Shown here piece after piece: positions 32,606 through 42,017 of a stretch of 64,000 nt of DNA. Numbering within the stretch: the stretch's first letter is position 1; every line of letters starts with the position of its first letter. The notes under the pieces are model-generated. The model did no database searches, was not told the DNA's origin, and saw only the letters and a program-made list of their open reading frames with translations. A program made the position numbers and the translations under genes. This DNA comes from Gemmiger_A avium (GTDB taxonomy: Bacteria > Bacillota > Clostridia > Oscillospirales > Ruminococcaceae), in NCBI GenBank assembly GCA_019114585.1, contig DXFE01000042.1:32924-96923 (forward strand). The letters are read 5' to 3'.

Positions 32606-34459
32606 TTAGCGGGTGTACTCGCTGGCGCTGGTGCCGGCGATACGGCCGAACACCACGGTGTCGGTCAGCGCGTTGCCGCCCAGACGGTTGGTGCCGTGGA
32701 TGCCGCCGGTAACCTCGCCCGCCGCAAACAGGCCGGGGATGATCTCGCCGTCGGTGTTGATCACATGGCACTCGGTGTCGATCTGCACACCGCCCATGGT
32801 GTGGTGCACGGTGGGCACACGCTCAGCCGCATAGAAGGGGCCGTCGTTGATGCCGTCGTTCACGCCTTCCACATCGCTGAACAGGGTACGGCCGAAGGAG
32901 TCGGTCTGACCCTCCAGGTCGCCGCCCTTGCAGTAGCGGTTGTACTCCTCAACGGTAGCAACCAGAGCGTCGGCGGGCACGCCGATCTGCCCGGCCAGCT
33001 CTTCCAGGGTGTCGGCCTTGTAGGCACGGCCGGCAGCCACCAGATCGTTGATGGTCTCGCCGAAGTTGTTCAGCTCATCGCCGGTGGGATAGGTGTCGCT
33101 GTCCATGATGATGAACATGGTGGTGTTGGTCTGCTCAAACAGAGCCAGGGTCATCTCGTCGCGGCGGCCGCCCTCGTTGACGAACCGCTCGCCCTGCTCG
33201 TTGACGAAGATACGGCTCTCCACAGAGTGCTCGATGTTGCCGGACAGGCTGCCGGTCTCGGGATCGCCCAGAGGCAGCAGCTGGATGTTGCCCATCTGCA
33301 CCAGGTTGGCGCCCACGGCCTCGGCCATCACGATGCCGTCACCGGTGATGCCGGAAGCGTTGGTGCTGGGGATGCTCTCGTCCAGGATGGGCCACAGCTT
33401 GGTTTCCTCGTTGGCGGCCACGCGCATCTCCACGTTGCGGGCAAAGCCGCCGGTGGCCAGCACCACGCCGTTGGTGGCGGTGACGGTGACGGTGTTGCCG
33501 GTAGCGCCGGTGCACTTGACGCCGGTCACCGCTCCGTTCTCATCCACCAGCAGCTCGTTGGCGGTGGTGTTGTACAGCATGGTGATGCCTTCGTTGTTGT
33601 CCAGGTAGTTCTGGTAGGTCTTGAAGAAGCCGGTGCCCTCGGGGTCAGCGGGCTGCTGGGCGCGGGGCCACAGGCCGCCGGTCACGGTGAAGACCACGCC
33701 GGTGAACTCCATGCCCAGATCCTTCAGCCATTCCACGCCGTCCCAGGCCTGCTCGCACAGGATGGTGACCAGTTCCAGGTCGCCCTGCTCGTCGCCGCCC
33801 TCGTAGGTCTGCTGGATGTGCAGGGCCACGCTGTCCTCATGCTCGGCGGCCACTTCGCTGCCGTCGTCCACCGCGTTCATGGCGCCGCCGCTCAGGATGG
33901 TGTTGCCGCCCATCGCGCCGGTCTTCTCCACCACGATCACGTTCTTGCCCGCCTGGTTGGCGGTCACAGCGGCGGCCATGCCGGCGCCGCCCGCGCCGAT
34001 CACCAGCACGTCGGTGGTGTACTCGGCGTCTTCTTCCTTGACCACCTCAGGGCTCTTGGCCTGCCAGGCGGCGATGGTCTCGTCGGAGGCGCCCGCCTGC
34101 TTCAGGCAGTCGGTCACGCCCTCCAGAATGGCGTTGCTGGTCAGGGTGGCGCCGGCCACGGCGTCGATGCCCAGGCCCTGCAGCTCCATGATCTGAGCGG
34201 GCAGGCTCTCGGCGATCGGGGCGCCCACGCCCTCGGTCTCCTGATGCTCCACCTGAATGTCGGTGATGGCATTGGCGTCCACCGTCACGGTGACGGTCAG
34301 CTCATGCATGCCGGTCTGGGTGCTGCTGTAGGTGCCCGGGGTGAACACGCCCGCCGCGCTGGAAGCGGAGGAGGACGGGGCGCTGCCGCAAGCCACCGCG
34401 CTCAGCGCCATAGCGGCGCAGAGCACCAGGCACAGCAGTCTGCGCATGGTCTTTTTCAT
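32606..34459 (-). CDS. exported FMN-binding/FAD fumarate-reductase-like lipoprotein
   Basis: A 617-residue flavoprotein. Residues 1-24 are a lipoprotein signal (LVLCAAMALSAVAC, Cys24 as lipidation site). Residues about 36-118 are an FMN-binding domain whose DAVAGATLTS motif carries the Thr (Thr107) that ApbE-type transferases link to FMN. From 150 on is the FAD-binding reductase domain (VLVIGAGGAGMAAAV) with the active-site region VPTVHHTMGGVQID and C-terminal GLFAAGEVTGGIHGTNRLGG. It resembles fumarate, urocanate and related extracellular electron-acceptor reductases. ATG at 34459 after AAGGAAGG. Single gene with own promoter and terminator. The substrate is unknown; no ApbE or electron-donor gene is in the window. 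Confidence 0.88.
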   Translation of the reverse strand: MKKTMRRLLCLVLCAAMALSAVACGSAPSSSASSAAGVFTPGTYSSTQTGMHELTVTVTVDANAITDIQVEHQETEGVGAPIAESLPAQIMELQGLGIDAVAGATLTSNAILEGVTDCLKQAGASDETIAAWQAKSPEVVKEEDAEYTTDVLVIGAGGAGMAAAVTANQAGKNVIVVEKTGAMGGNTILSGGAMNAVDDGSEVAAEHEDSVALHIQQTYEGGDEQGDLELVTILCEQAWDGVEWLKDLGMEFTGVVFTVTGGLWPRAQQPADPEGTGFFKTYQNYLDNNEGITMLYNTTANELLVDENGAVTGVKCTGATGNTVTVTATNGVVLATGGFARNVEMRVAANEETKLWPILDESIPSTNASGITGDGIVMAEAVGANLVQMGNIQLLPLGDPETGSLSGNIEHSVESRIFVNEQGERFVNEGGRRDEMTLALFEQTNTTMFIIMDSDTYPTGDELNNFGETINDLVAAGRAYKADTLEELAGQIGVPADALVATVEEYNRYCKGGDLEGQTDSFGRTLFSDVEGVNDGINDGPFYAAERVPTVHHTMGGVQIDTECHVINTDGEIIPGLFAAGEVTGGIHGTNRLGGNALTDTVVFGRIAGTSASEYTR

Positions 34460-34529
34460 GTGGTTCCTTCCTTTCTTAAACAATCCCTGTCATGTACCGG
34501 CCCCGCCCGCATCGCGGGGCCAACTTAAC

Positions 34530-34547
34530 ACACGTTATAAAACGTGT
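34530..34547. promoter_or_regulatory. 18-bp palindromic operator candidate before the reductase gene
   Basis: ACACGTT-ATAA-AACGTGT, a perfect 7-bp inverted repeat, lies about 70 bases upstream of the reductase start, at or just after the likely transcription start. It has the size and symmetry of a TetR or Crp-Fnr type site. Confidence 0.55.
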
Positions 34548-34555
34548 TTGAAAAA

Positions 34556-34584
34556 AGTTTATCATGTGTCCATCACAAAATCAA
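34556..34584 (-). promoter_or_regulatory. candidate promoter of the reductase gene
   Basis: On the minus strand TTGATT (34579-34584), 17 bases, TAAACT (34556-34561). The -10 is a weak match, but the position just upstream of the palindromic operator is sensible. Confidence 0.45.
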
Positions 34585-34641
34585 CACATTTTCCCACAGG
34601 TAACCAAATTGTTACTTTTTTGCCATTCCGGCACAAACCGC

Positions 34642-34657
34642 AGAATGGCGCCATTCT
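34642..34657. promoter_or_regulatory. 16-bp perfect palindrome upstream of the atp promoter
   Basis: AGAATGGCGCCATTCT lies 21 bases upstream of the atp -35 box. It could be an activator or repressor site for the ATP synthase operon. Confidence 0.4.
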
Positions 34658-34678
34658 CTGCTTTTCTTATAATTTTTG

Positions 34679-34707
34679 TTGTTCTCGCACGGGAAATTTG
34701 ATATACT
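34679..34707 (+). promoter_or_regulatory. sigma-A type promoter of the atp operon
   Basis: TTGTTC (34679-34684), 17 bases, TATACT (34702-34707), 57 bases upstream of the first atp gene. Confidence 0.75.
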
Positions 34708-34763
34708 ATGAACAATGCTTTTTGCGGCGCGCCGGTGTGCCGCGGAAAGGAGGCAGACCTGTT

Positions 34764-35027
34764 TTGAAACCTATGATGGAGCTGGTACGGGGCCTTGCCT
34801 GGTTCACCCAGCTGGGCATCTCGCTGGTGGTTCCGGTTCTGTTGTTTGTGGGCGGCGCAGCCTGGCTGCAGCAGCGGTTTGGCGCGCCCGGCTGGATCAT
34901 GATCCCGGCCTTTGTGCTGGGGCTTGGCACCGCCGGGGCCACGGCCCGCAAATTCTACCGGGACGCCTGCCGCAAGGCGGATCGGTCCGCACGCAAAGCC
35001 CCTCAGAGCTTCAACCGGCATCTTTGA
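34764..35027 (+). CDS. AtpZ/AtpI-like small ATP synthase gene 1 protein
   Basis: An 87-residue protein with two transmembrane helices (about 12-30 and 38-56), a Gly/Pro-rich turn (FGAPGWIMIPAFVLG) and a basic C-terminal tail, as in the AtpZ/ATPase gene 1 family that helps ATP synthase assembly or Mg2+ uptake. I chose the TTG at 34764 because AAAGGAGG lies 10 bases upstream; an ATG at 34773 would leave 19 bases. First gene of the atp operon. Confidence 0.78.
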   Translation: MKPMMELVRGLAWFTQLGISLVVPVLLFVGGAAWLQQRFGAPGWIMIPAFVLGLGTAGATARKFYRDACRKADRSARKAPQSFNRHL

Positions 35028-35047
35028 TCCAGAAAGGAGTGTATCCT

Positions 35048-35470
35048 ATGCATCTGCAGCCAGACGTTAAGCGGGAACTGCGGCATATCGGCATCGGCTG
35101 CGCCGTGGGCGCGGTGGTGCTGAGCGCGGGGTGGGGCCTGCTGGCGGCAGCCGGTACGGGCCTTTCTTTCGGCCCGGCGGTTCCGGTGAGCGCGGTGCTG
35201 GGGGCGGCGGTGGCCTGGCTGAACTTTTTCGGGCTGGCCGTCACCCTGCAGAAAGCCGTACATTGCGACAGTGAGACCGGTCGGCACAACCTGCTGCGCA
35301 TGTCCGATCTGTACCGCAAGCTGGGGCTGGGCGTGTTCCTTGTGGCCATGATCCTGATCCCCTTTTTCAACTGGGTGGCAGCGGCCATCCCGCTTTTGTT
35401 CCCCCAGCTGACCATTTTTGTGATGTACGCCTTCGGGCGCAAGACCACAAGCAGCAAGGGAGGTGAATAA
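35048..35470 (+). CDS. atpI: ATP synthase subunit I
   Basis: A 140-residue protein with four hydrophobic helices (at about 12-35, 44-65, 88-107 and 112-128), the layout of AtpI, which assists assembly of the c-ring. ATG at 35048 follows AGAAAGGAGTGTATCCT. It lies between the AtpZ-like gene and atpB. Confidence 0.8.
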   Translation: MHLQPDVKRELRHIGIGCAVGAVVLSAGWGLLAAAGTGLSFGPAVPVSAVLGAAVAWLNFFGLAVTLQKAVHCDSETGRHNLLRMSDLYRKLGLGVFLVAMILIPFFNWVAAAIPLLFPQLTIFVMYAFGRKTTSSKGGE

Positions 35471-35478
35471 CAACAGCT

Positions 35479-36225
35479 ATGGACGTAAGCATCAACGGCG
35501 CACCGATCTATACCATCCCCATCGGCGGCGGTATCCAGATCTCGGCCACCATCATCAGCAGCTGGATCGTGATGATCCTGATCACCGGCGTGTGCATCTG
35601 GCTCACCCGGGATCTCAAGGTCACCGGCATTTCCAAGCGGCAGGCGGCAGCGGAATTTCTGGTAAACACCGCCACCAACTTCGTGCGGGGCAACATGGGG
35701 GTCAAGTTTGACGCCTTCATCCCCTTTGTGGCCGCCCTGTTCGCCACCAGCCTGGTGAGCAACCTGATCAGCCTGGTGGGCATCTGGAGCCCCACGGCGG
35801 ACCTGTCCACCGAGGCGGCCTGGGCGGTGATGGTGTTCTTCCTGATCACCCGCGCCAAGATCCGTTCCGGCGGTCTGGGCGGATACCTGAAGGGCTTTAC
35901 CGAGCCGGTCTTCGTGCTGACCCCCTTCAACATCCTGTCCGAGATTGCTACCCCCATCAGTATGGCCTGCCGTCACTTCGGCAACATTTTGTCCGGCACG
36001 GTCACCAGTACGCTGCTTTACGCGGCGCTGGCCCTGGCCAGCCACGCGCTGCTGGGCTGGCTGCCCGGCGCGCTGGGTGAGGTGCTGGGGGCCATCCCCA
36101 TCCTGTCGGTGGGCATTCCGGCCATCGCCGGTTTGTACTTCGACTGGTTCTCCGGCTTCATGCAGGCGTTTATCTTCTGCATGCTGACCACCCTGTATAT
36201 CGCCAACGCCGCCGGGGAGGAATGA
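35479..36225 (+). CDS. atpB: F1Fo ATP synthase subunit a
   Basis: A 248-residue Fo subunit a with about six helices. The essential arginine of the ion path is Arg165 in ISMACRHFGNILSGTV. The second conserved helix FCMLTTLYIANAAGEE forms the C-terminus. ATG at 35479 follows GGGAGGTGAATAACAACAGCT. The subunit forms the stator channel facing the c-ring. Confidence 0.95.
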   Translation: MDVSINGAPIYTIPIGGGIQISATIISSWIVMILITGVCIWLTRDLKVTGISKRQAAAEFLVNTATNFVRGNMGVKFDAFIPFVAALFATSLVSNLISLVGIWSPTADLSTEAAWAVMVFFLITRAKIRSGGLGGYLKGFTEPVFVLTPFNILSEIATPISMACRHFGNILSGTVTSTLLYAALALASHALLGWLPGALGEVLGAIPILSVGIPAIAGLYFDWFSGFMQAFIFCMLTTLYIANAAGEE

Positions 36226-36282
36226 CCCTGCCCGGCCGCCGTACAACCAAAACACAACTATTATTTTTAGGAGGACGTTCTC

Positions 36283-36561
36283 ATGGAATTCCAACTGTTG
36301 GCTAAAGGTATCGCTCTGGCTGGCTGTGCCATCGGCGCCGGCTGCGCCCTGATCGCGGGCATCGGCCCTGGTATCGGTGAAGGCAACGCCGTTGCCGCCG
36401 CCTGTGAGGCTATCGGCCGTCAGCCCGAGTGCAAGGGCGACGTGACCAGCACCATGCTGCTGGGCTGCGCCATCGCCGAGACCACCGGTATTTACGGCTT
36501 CGTTACCGGCCTGCTGCTGATCTTCGTGGCCCCCGGTATGTTCATGGGCATGCTGGGCTGA
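36283..36561 (+). CDS. atpE: F1Fo ATP synthase subunit c with two-carboxylate ion-binding motif
   Basis: A 92-residue hairpin of two helices forming the rotor ring. The ion-binding Glu66 lies in AIAETTGIYGF, with Thr67 and Tyr71 at the positions of the sodium ligands Ser66 and Tyr70 of Ilyobacter. In helix 1, GPGIGEG puts a second carboxylate, Glu33, where Ilyobacter has Gln32. This Glu/Glu pair matches the sodium-driven two-carboxylate rings described for Fusobacterium nucleatum. The loop RQPE is present. ATG at 36283 after AGGAGGACGTTCTC. Sodium specificity is a prediction from motif. Confidence 0.95.
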   Translation: MEFQLLAKGIALAGCAIGAGCALIAGIGPGIGEGNAVAAACEAIGRQPECKGDVTSTMLLGCAIAETTGIYGFVTGLLLIFVAPGMFMGMLG

Positions 36562-36602
36562 TCGGCCCCATACCATTTTGAACAAGGAGGCGTGACAATC
36601 AG

Positions 36603-37103
36603 ATGTTTCAGCAACTGGTGACCATTGTACCCTGGAACTTTGTCGCGGCCATCTGCAACCTGCTGATCCAGATGTGGCTGATCAAGAAGTTCTTGTTCAA
36701 GCCGGTGCAGAAGGTGCTGGCCCAGCGCCAGCAGCTTGCCGATGCCCAGATTGCGGACGCCGAGGCGGCCCGCACCGACGCGGAGGCCATGCGCGCCGAC
36801 TATGAGCAGCGCCTGGCTGCCGCCAAGGAAGAGGCGGCCACCCTGGTCCAGAACGCCACCCGCACCGCCCAGCTGCGCAGCGAGGAGATCCTGCGCCAGG
36901 CCCAGGCGGACGCGGTGGAGATCAAGAACAAGGCGGACGCGGACATCGCCCAGCAGCGCAAGAAGGCCATCAACGAGGTCAAGGACGAGATCGGCGGCAT
37001 CGCCATGGACATTGCGTCCAAGGTGGTGGAGCGGGAGATCGACCAGCAGGCCCATCAGGACCTGATCGACGAGTTTATCCGGAATGTGGGTGACGCATCA
37101 TGA
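36603..37103 (+). CDS. atpF: F1Fo ATP synthase subunit b
   Basis: A 166-residue stalk protein with one N-terminal helix (about 5-25, NFVAAICNLLIQMWLIKKFL) and a long Ala/Glu/Arg-rich coiled coil (about 35-155) that links Fo to the top of F1. ATG at 36603 after AAGGAGGCGTGACAATCAG. It overlaps atpH by 4 bases. Confidence 0.94.
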   Translation: MFQQLVTIVPWNFVAAICNLLIQMWLIKKFLFKPVQKVLAQRQQLADAQIADAEAARTDAEAMRADYEQRLAAAKEEAATLVQNATRTAQLRSEEILRQAQADAVEIKNKADADIAQQRKKAINEVKDEIGGIAMDIASKVVEREIDQQAHQDLIDEFIRNVGDAS

Positions 37104-37639
37104 CCGATGTGGGCAAGATGTACGGCGGCGCGCTGTTTGAACTGTGCGCCGAAGAAGCCCGGGACGAGGCCGTGCGCGATCAGCTGCGCCAGGTGACCGC
37201 CCTTATGCGGGAAAATCCCGACTATGAAAAGCTGCTGTGCACCCCCAACATCCCCAAGGCGGAGCGCTGCGCCCTGTTGGACGAAGCGCTGCGCGGGCAG
37301 GTGGATCCCTACCTGCTGAATTTCCTCAAGATCCTGTGCGAGAACGGCACATTGCGGCAGCTGAGCGCCTGCGAGAAGGAGTTCAGCGCCCGGTACAACG
37401 CGGCGCGGGGCATTCTGCCCGCCAAGGCCGTGAGCGCGGTGCCTCTGACCGAGGACGCCGCCGCCCGCCTGAAAGCCAAGCTGGAAAGCCTGACCGGCAA
37501 GACCGTGGACCTGAGCTTTGCGGTGGACCCGGCCTGCCTGGGCGGCATCCGGCTGGAGATGGACGGCGTGCGCTTTGACGGCACGGTGGAGGGACGCCTG
37601 GCCCGGCTGCGGCGCGATCTGGAGAATATCGTATTGTAA
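37100..37639 (+). CDS. atpH: F1Fo ATP synthase subunit delta
   Basis: A 179-residue stator subunit. An N-terminal helical domain (1-105, YGGALFELCAEEARDEAV) and the C-terminal part with VDLSFAVDPACLGGIRLEMDG are typical. The ATG at 37100 overlaps the atpF stop (ATGA). Confidence 0.92.
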   Translation: MTDVGKMYGGALFELCAEEARDEAVRDQLRQVTALMRENPDYEKLLCTPNIPKAERCALLDEALRGQVDPYLLNFLKILCENGTLRQLSACEKEFSARYNAARGILPAKAVSAVPLTEDAAARLKAKLESLTGKTVDLSFAVDPACLGGIRLEMDGVRFDGTVEGRLARLRRDLENIVL

Positions 37640-37651
37640 GGAAGTGAGAGA

Positions 37652-39166
<1,515 letters not shown>

Positions 39167-39181
39167 GGAGGGATCAGACGC

Positions 39182-40027
39182 ATGGCTGGTTCCATGAAAG
39201 ACATCAAGCTGCGCATCAAAAGCGTGGAGAGCACCATGCAGATCACCAAGGCCATGGAGCTGGTGGCTTCCTCCAAGCTGCGGCACGCCAAACTGCGGGT
39301 GGAAAAAAGCCGCCCCTACTTTGATGTGCTGCACGCCACGCTGGCGGATATCGCGGCCCACAACACCGATTTCTCCTCCCCCTATACCGCCAGCCGGCCG
39401 GTGAAGCGCACCTGCTATGTGGTGATCGCCGGCGACCGGGGCCTGGCGGGCGGATACAACGCCAACGTGTTCAAGGCGGTGGCAGCCCATGCCGAAGGGA
39501 AGGACTGCTGCTATCTGCCGGTGGGCAAAAAGGCGCTGGAGCATTATCTGCACCGGGGCGCCGAGGTGCTGAGCCGGGAGTTCCCCGAAGCGGAGGACGT
39601 ATCGGTGGGGCACTGTTTCTCCATGGCGCGCACGCTGGCCAAGGGTTTTCTGGCCGGCGAGTTCGACGAGATCTATGTGGGATACACCAATTTTGTTTCC
39701 ATGCTGACCCAGACCCCGGCGGTGCTGCGGCTGCTGCCGCTGAACCCGCCCAAGGAAAAGGCAGCCGGCCCCCAGCCCCTGATCCTCTACGAGCCGGACA
39801 GTCAGGCCGTATACGACGCCATCGTGCCGGAATACCTGGCCGGGCTGATCTACGGGGCGCTGTGCGAGAGCGTGGCCAGCGAGATGGGCGCGCGCCGCAC
39901 CGCCATGGACGCGGCCAGCAAGAACGCGGGCGAGATGATCGATACCCTGAGCCTGCACTACAACCGGGCCCGTCAGGCCGCCATAACGCAAGAGATCACC
40001 GAGATCGTAGCGGGCGGCGAGGCGTGA
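39182..40027 (+). CDS. atpG: F1Fo ATP synthase subunit gamma
   Basis: A 281-residue rotor shaft subunit with N- and C-terminal coiled-coil helices (MKDIKLRIKSVESTMQITKA and NAGEMIDTLSLHYNRARQAA). The Rossmann-like middle includes VIAGDRGLAGGYNANVF. ATG at 39182 after AAGGAGGGATCAGACGC; ATG at 39194 is a less likely start. Confidence 0.95.
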   Translation: MAGSMKDIKLRIKSVESTMQITKAMELVASSKLRHAKLRVEKSRPYFDVLHATLADIAAHNTDFSSPYTASRPVKRTCYVVIAGDRGLAGGYNANVFKAVAAHAEGKDCCYLPVGKKALEHYLHRGAEVLSREFPEAEDVSVGHCFSMARTLAKGFLAGEFDEIYVGYTNFVSMLTQTPAVLRLLPLNPPKEKAAGPQPLILYEPDSQAVYDAIVPEYLAGLIYGALCESVASEMGARRTAMDAASKNAGEMIDTLSLHYNRARQAAITQEITEIVAGGEA

Positions 40028-40065
40028 CGAGGCAAGCCGGATTCTAAACGTAAGGAGAGGAAACC

Positions 40066-41463
40066 ATGTCCGAAAAGAATATTGGCACCGTGGTCCAGGT
40101 CATCGGCCCGGTACTGGACATCCGCTTTGCGGACGGACAGCTGCCGGCGCTGCGCAACGCCATCGAGCTGGACAACGGCGGCAAAAAGCTGGTGGTGGAG
40201 GTAGCCCAGCACATTGGCGACAATGTGGCCCGCTGCATCGCCATGAGCAGCACCGACGGTCTGGTGCGGGGCGCCAAAGCCGTGGACACCGGCAGCGCCA
40301 TCACCGTGCCGGTGGGCGACGCCTGCCTGGGCCGGGTGTTCAACCTGCTGGGTGAGCCTATCGACAACAAGCCCGCCCCCGAAAATATGGAGCGCTGGCC
40401 TATCCACCGGGATCCCCCCAGCTATGAAGAGCAGGAGACCACCACCGAGATCCTGGAGACCGGCATCAAGGTCGTGGACCTGATCTGCCCCTACGCCAAG
40501 GGCGGCAAGATCGGCCTGTTCGGCGGCGCCGGCGTGGGCAAAACCGTTCTGATCCAGGAGCTGATCAACAACGTGGCCACCCAGCACGGCGGCTACTCGG
40601 TGTTCACCGGCGTAGGCGAGCGTACCCGTGAGGGCAACGACCTGTACGGCGAGATGAGCGAGAGCGGCGTTATCAACAAGACCGCCCTGGTCTACGGCCA
40701 GATGAACGAGCCGCCGGGAGCCCGTATGCGCGTGGCGCTGAGCGGCCTGACCATGGCGGAGTATTTCCGCGATGTGCAGAACCAGGACGTGCTGCTGTTC
40801 ATCGACAACATCTTCCGTTTCACCCAGGCGGGCAGCGAGGTATCCGCGCTGCTGGGCCGTATGCCCAGCGCCGTGGGTTACCAGCCCACCCTGGCCACCG
40901 AAATGGGCGCGCTGCAGGAGCGTATCACCTCCACCAAGAAAGGCTCCATCACCAGCGTGCAGGCGGTTTACGTGCCGGCCGACGACCTGACCGACCCGGC
41001 CCCCGCCACCACCTTTGCCCATCTGGACGCCACCACGGTTCTGAGCCGTGCGATCTCGTCCCAGGGCATCTACCCGGCCGTGGACCCGCTGGAATCCTCC
41101 AGCCGCATCCTGTCGCCGGACGTGGTGGGCACCGAGCACTACGAGGTGGCCCGCAGCGTACAGAAGGTGCTGCAGCGCTATAAGGAACTGCAGGACATCA
41201 TCGCCATCATGGGTATGGACGAGCTGAGCGAGGAAGACAAGCTCACCGTCAACCGGGCCCGTAAAGTACAGCGTTTCCTGAGCCAGAGCTTCACGGTGGC
41301 CGAACAGTTCACCGGTATGCCCGGCCAGTATGTGCCGCTGAAAGAGACCATCCGGGGCTTCAAGGAGATCCTGGAGGGCAAGCACGACGATCTGCCCGAG
41401 AGCGCCTTCCTGTTCGCCGGCACCATCGACGACGTGGTGGCCCGGGCCAAAAAGGGTGAGTGA
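40066..41463 (+). CDS. atpD: F1Fo ATP synthase subunit beta (catalytic)
   Basis: A 465-residue catalytic subunit. Walker A is GGAGVGKT (about 153-160), with GERTREGNDLY and the DELSEED lever at about 386-392. ATG at 40066 after AAGGAGAGGAAACC. It shares a start/stop context with atpC. Confidence 0.97.
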   Translation: MSEKNIGTVVQVIGPVLDIRFADGQLPALRNAIELDNGGKKLVVEVAQHIGDNVARCIAMSSTDGLVRGAKAVDTGSAITVPVGDACLGRVFNLLGEPIDNKPAPENMERWPIHRDPPSYEEQETTTEILETGIKVVDLICPYAKGGKIGLFGGAGVGKTVLIQELINNVATQHGGYSVFTGVGERTREGNDLYGEMSESGVINKTALVYGQMNEPPGARMRVALSGLTMAEYFRDVQNQDVLLFIDNIFRFTQAGSEVSALLGRMPSAVGYQPTLATEMGALQERITSTKKGSITSVQAVYVPADDLTDPAPATTFAHLDATTVLSRAISSQGIYPAVDPLESSSRILSPDVVGTEHYEVARSVQKVLQRYKELQDIIAIMGMDELSEEDKLTVNRARKVQRFLSQSFTVAEQFTGMPGQYVPLKETIRGFKEILEGKHDDLPESAFLFAGTIDDVVARAKKGE

Positions 41464-41465
41464 GC

Positions 41466-41864
41466 ATGACCTTCGAACTTCAGATCGTGACGCCGGACGG
41501 CCTCATCTTTGAAGGGGAGGCCGAAAAGCTGTTCTGCCGCACCATCGCCGGGGACGTGTGCATCCTGGCCCGGCACTGCAATTATATGACCGCGCTGGGC
41601 ATGGGCGAAGCCCGTGTGACCATGGCGGACGGCACCGTGCGGCGGGCCGCCTGCATCGGCGGCATGCTGGCGGTGACCGGCGGCAAGGCCCGTCTGGTGG
41701 CCACCACCTGGGAGTGGGCCGAGGACATCGACAAGGCCCGCGCCGAGGCCAGCCGCCATCGCGCCGAGGAGATTCTGGCCCGCAAGGGCGCCGACGCCCG
41801 GGAGCTGGAACTGGCCAACGCCCGGCTGCGCCGCGCGCTGGTGCGTACCAGCGTGGCCCGCTGA
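41466..41864 (+). CDS. atpC: F1Fo ATP synthase subunit epsilon
   Basis: A 132-residue subunit with an N-terminal beta sandwich (FELQIVTPDGLIFEGEAEKL) and a C-terminal helical hairpin (DIDKARAEASRHRAEEILA), which couples or inhibits F1. The ATG at 41466 is 2 bases after the atpD stop; a GTG at 41460 overlaps atpD and is a possible alternative start. Last gene of the operon. Confidence 0.9.
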   Translation: MTFELQIVTPDGLIFEGEAEKLFCRTIAGDVCILARHCNYMTALGMGEARVTMADGTVRRAACIGGMLAVTGGKARLVATTWEWAEDIDKARAEASRHRAEEILARKGADARELELANARLRRALVRTSVAR

Positions 41865-41883
41865 GACGGCATTTCCGGAACGC

Positions 41884-41920
41884 AATACGCGGAGGAAGCA
41901 TTTTCCTCCGCGTATTTTTA
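41884..41920 (+). terminator. Rho-independent terminator of the atp operon
   Basis: Stem AATACGCGGAGGAA / TTCCTCCGCGTATT followed by TTTA. It lies 19 bases after the atpC stop. Confidence 0.9.
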
Positions 41921-42017
41921 TCTCTTTGTATACTTTTCGTTTTAACCGTTTTCTTTCCCGCCCGGATATGGTAGGATGGAGATGGACCAATTTTACCGCG
42001 CAAAGGAGGGCCCGCTC

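Noticed and set aside
32453..34584. The TetR protein as regulator of the reductase through the ACACGTT palindrome
   Set aside because: The TetR gene's own promoter lacks a copy of that palindrome, so a shared operator is not supported beyond proximity. Kept only as a possibility.
41976..42017. Upstream ATG as start of the HAD phosphatase
   Set aside because: It lacks a ribosome binding site, while the GTG at 42018 has a strong AAAGGAGG at 8 bases.
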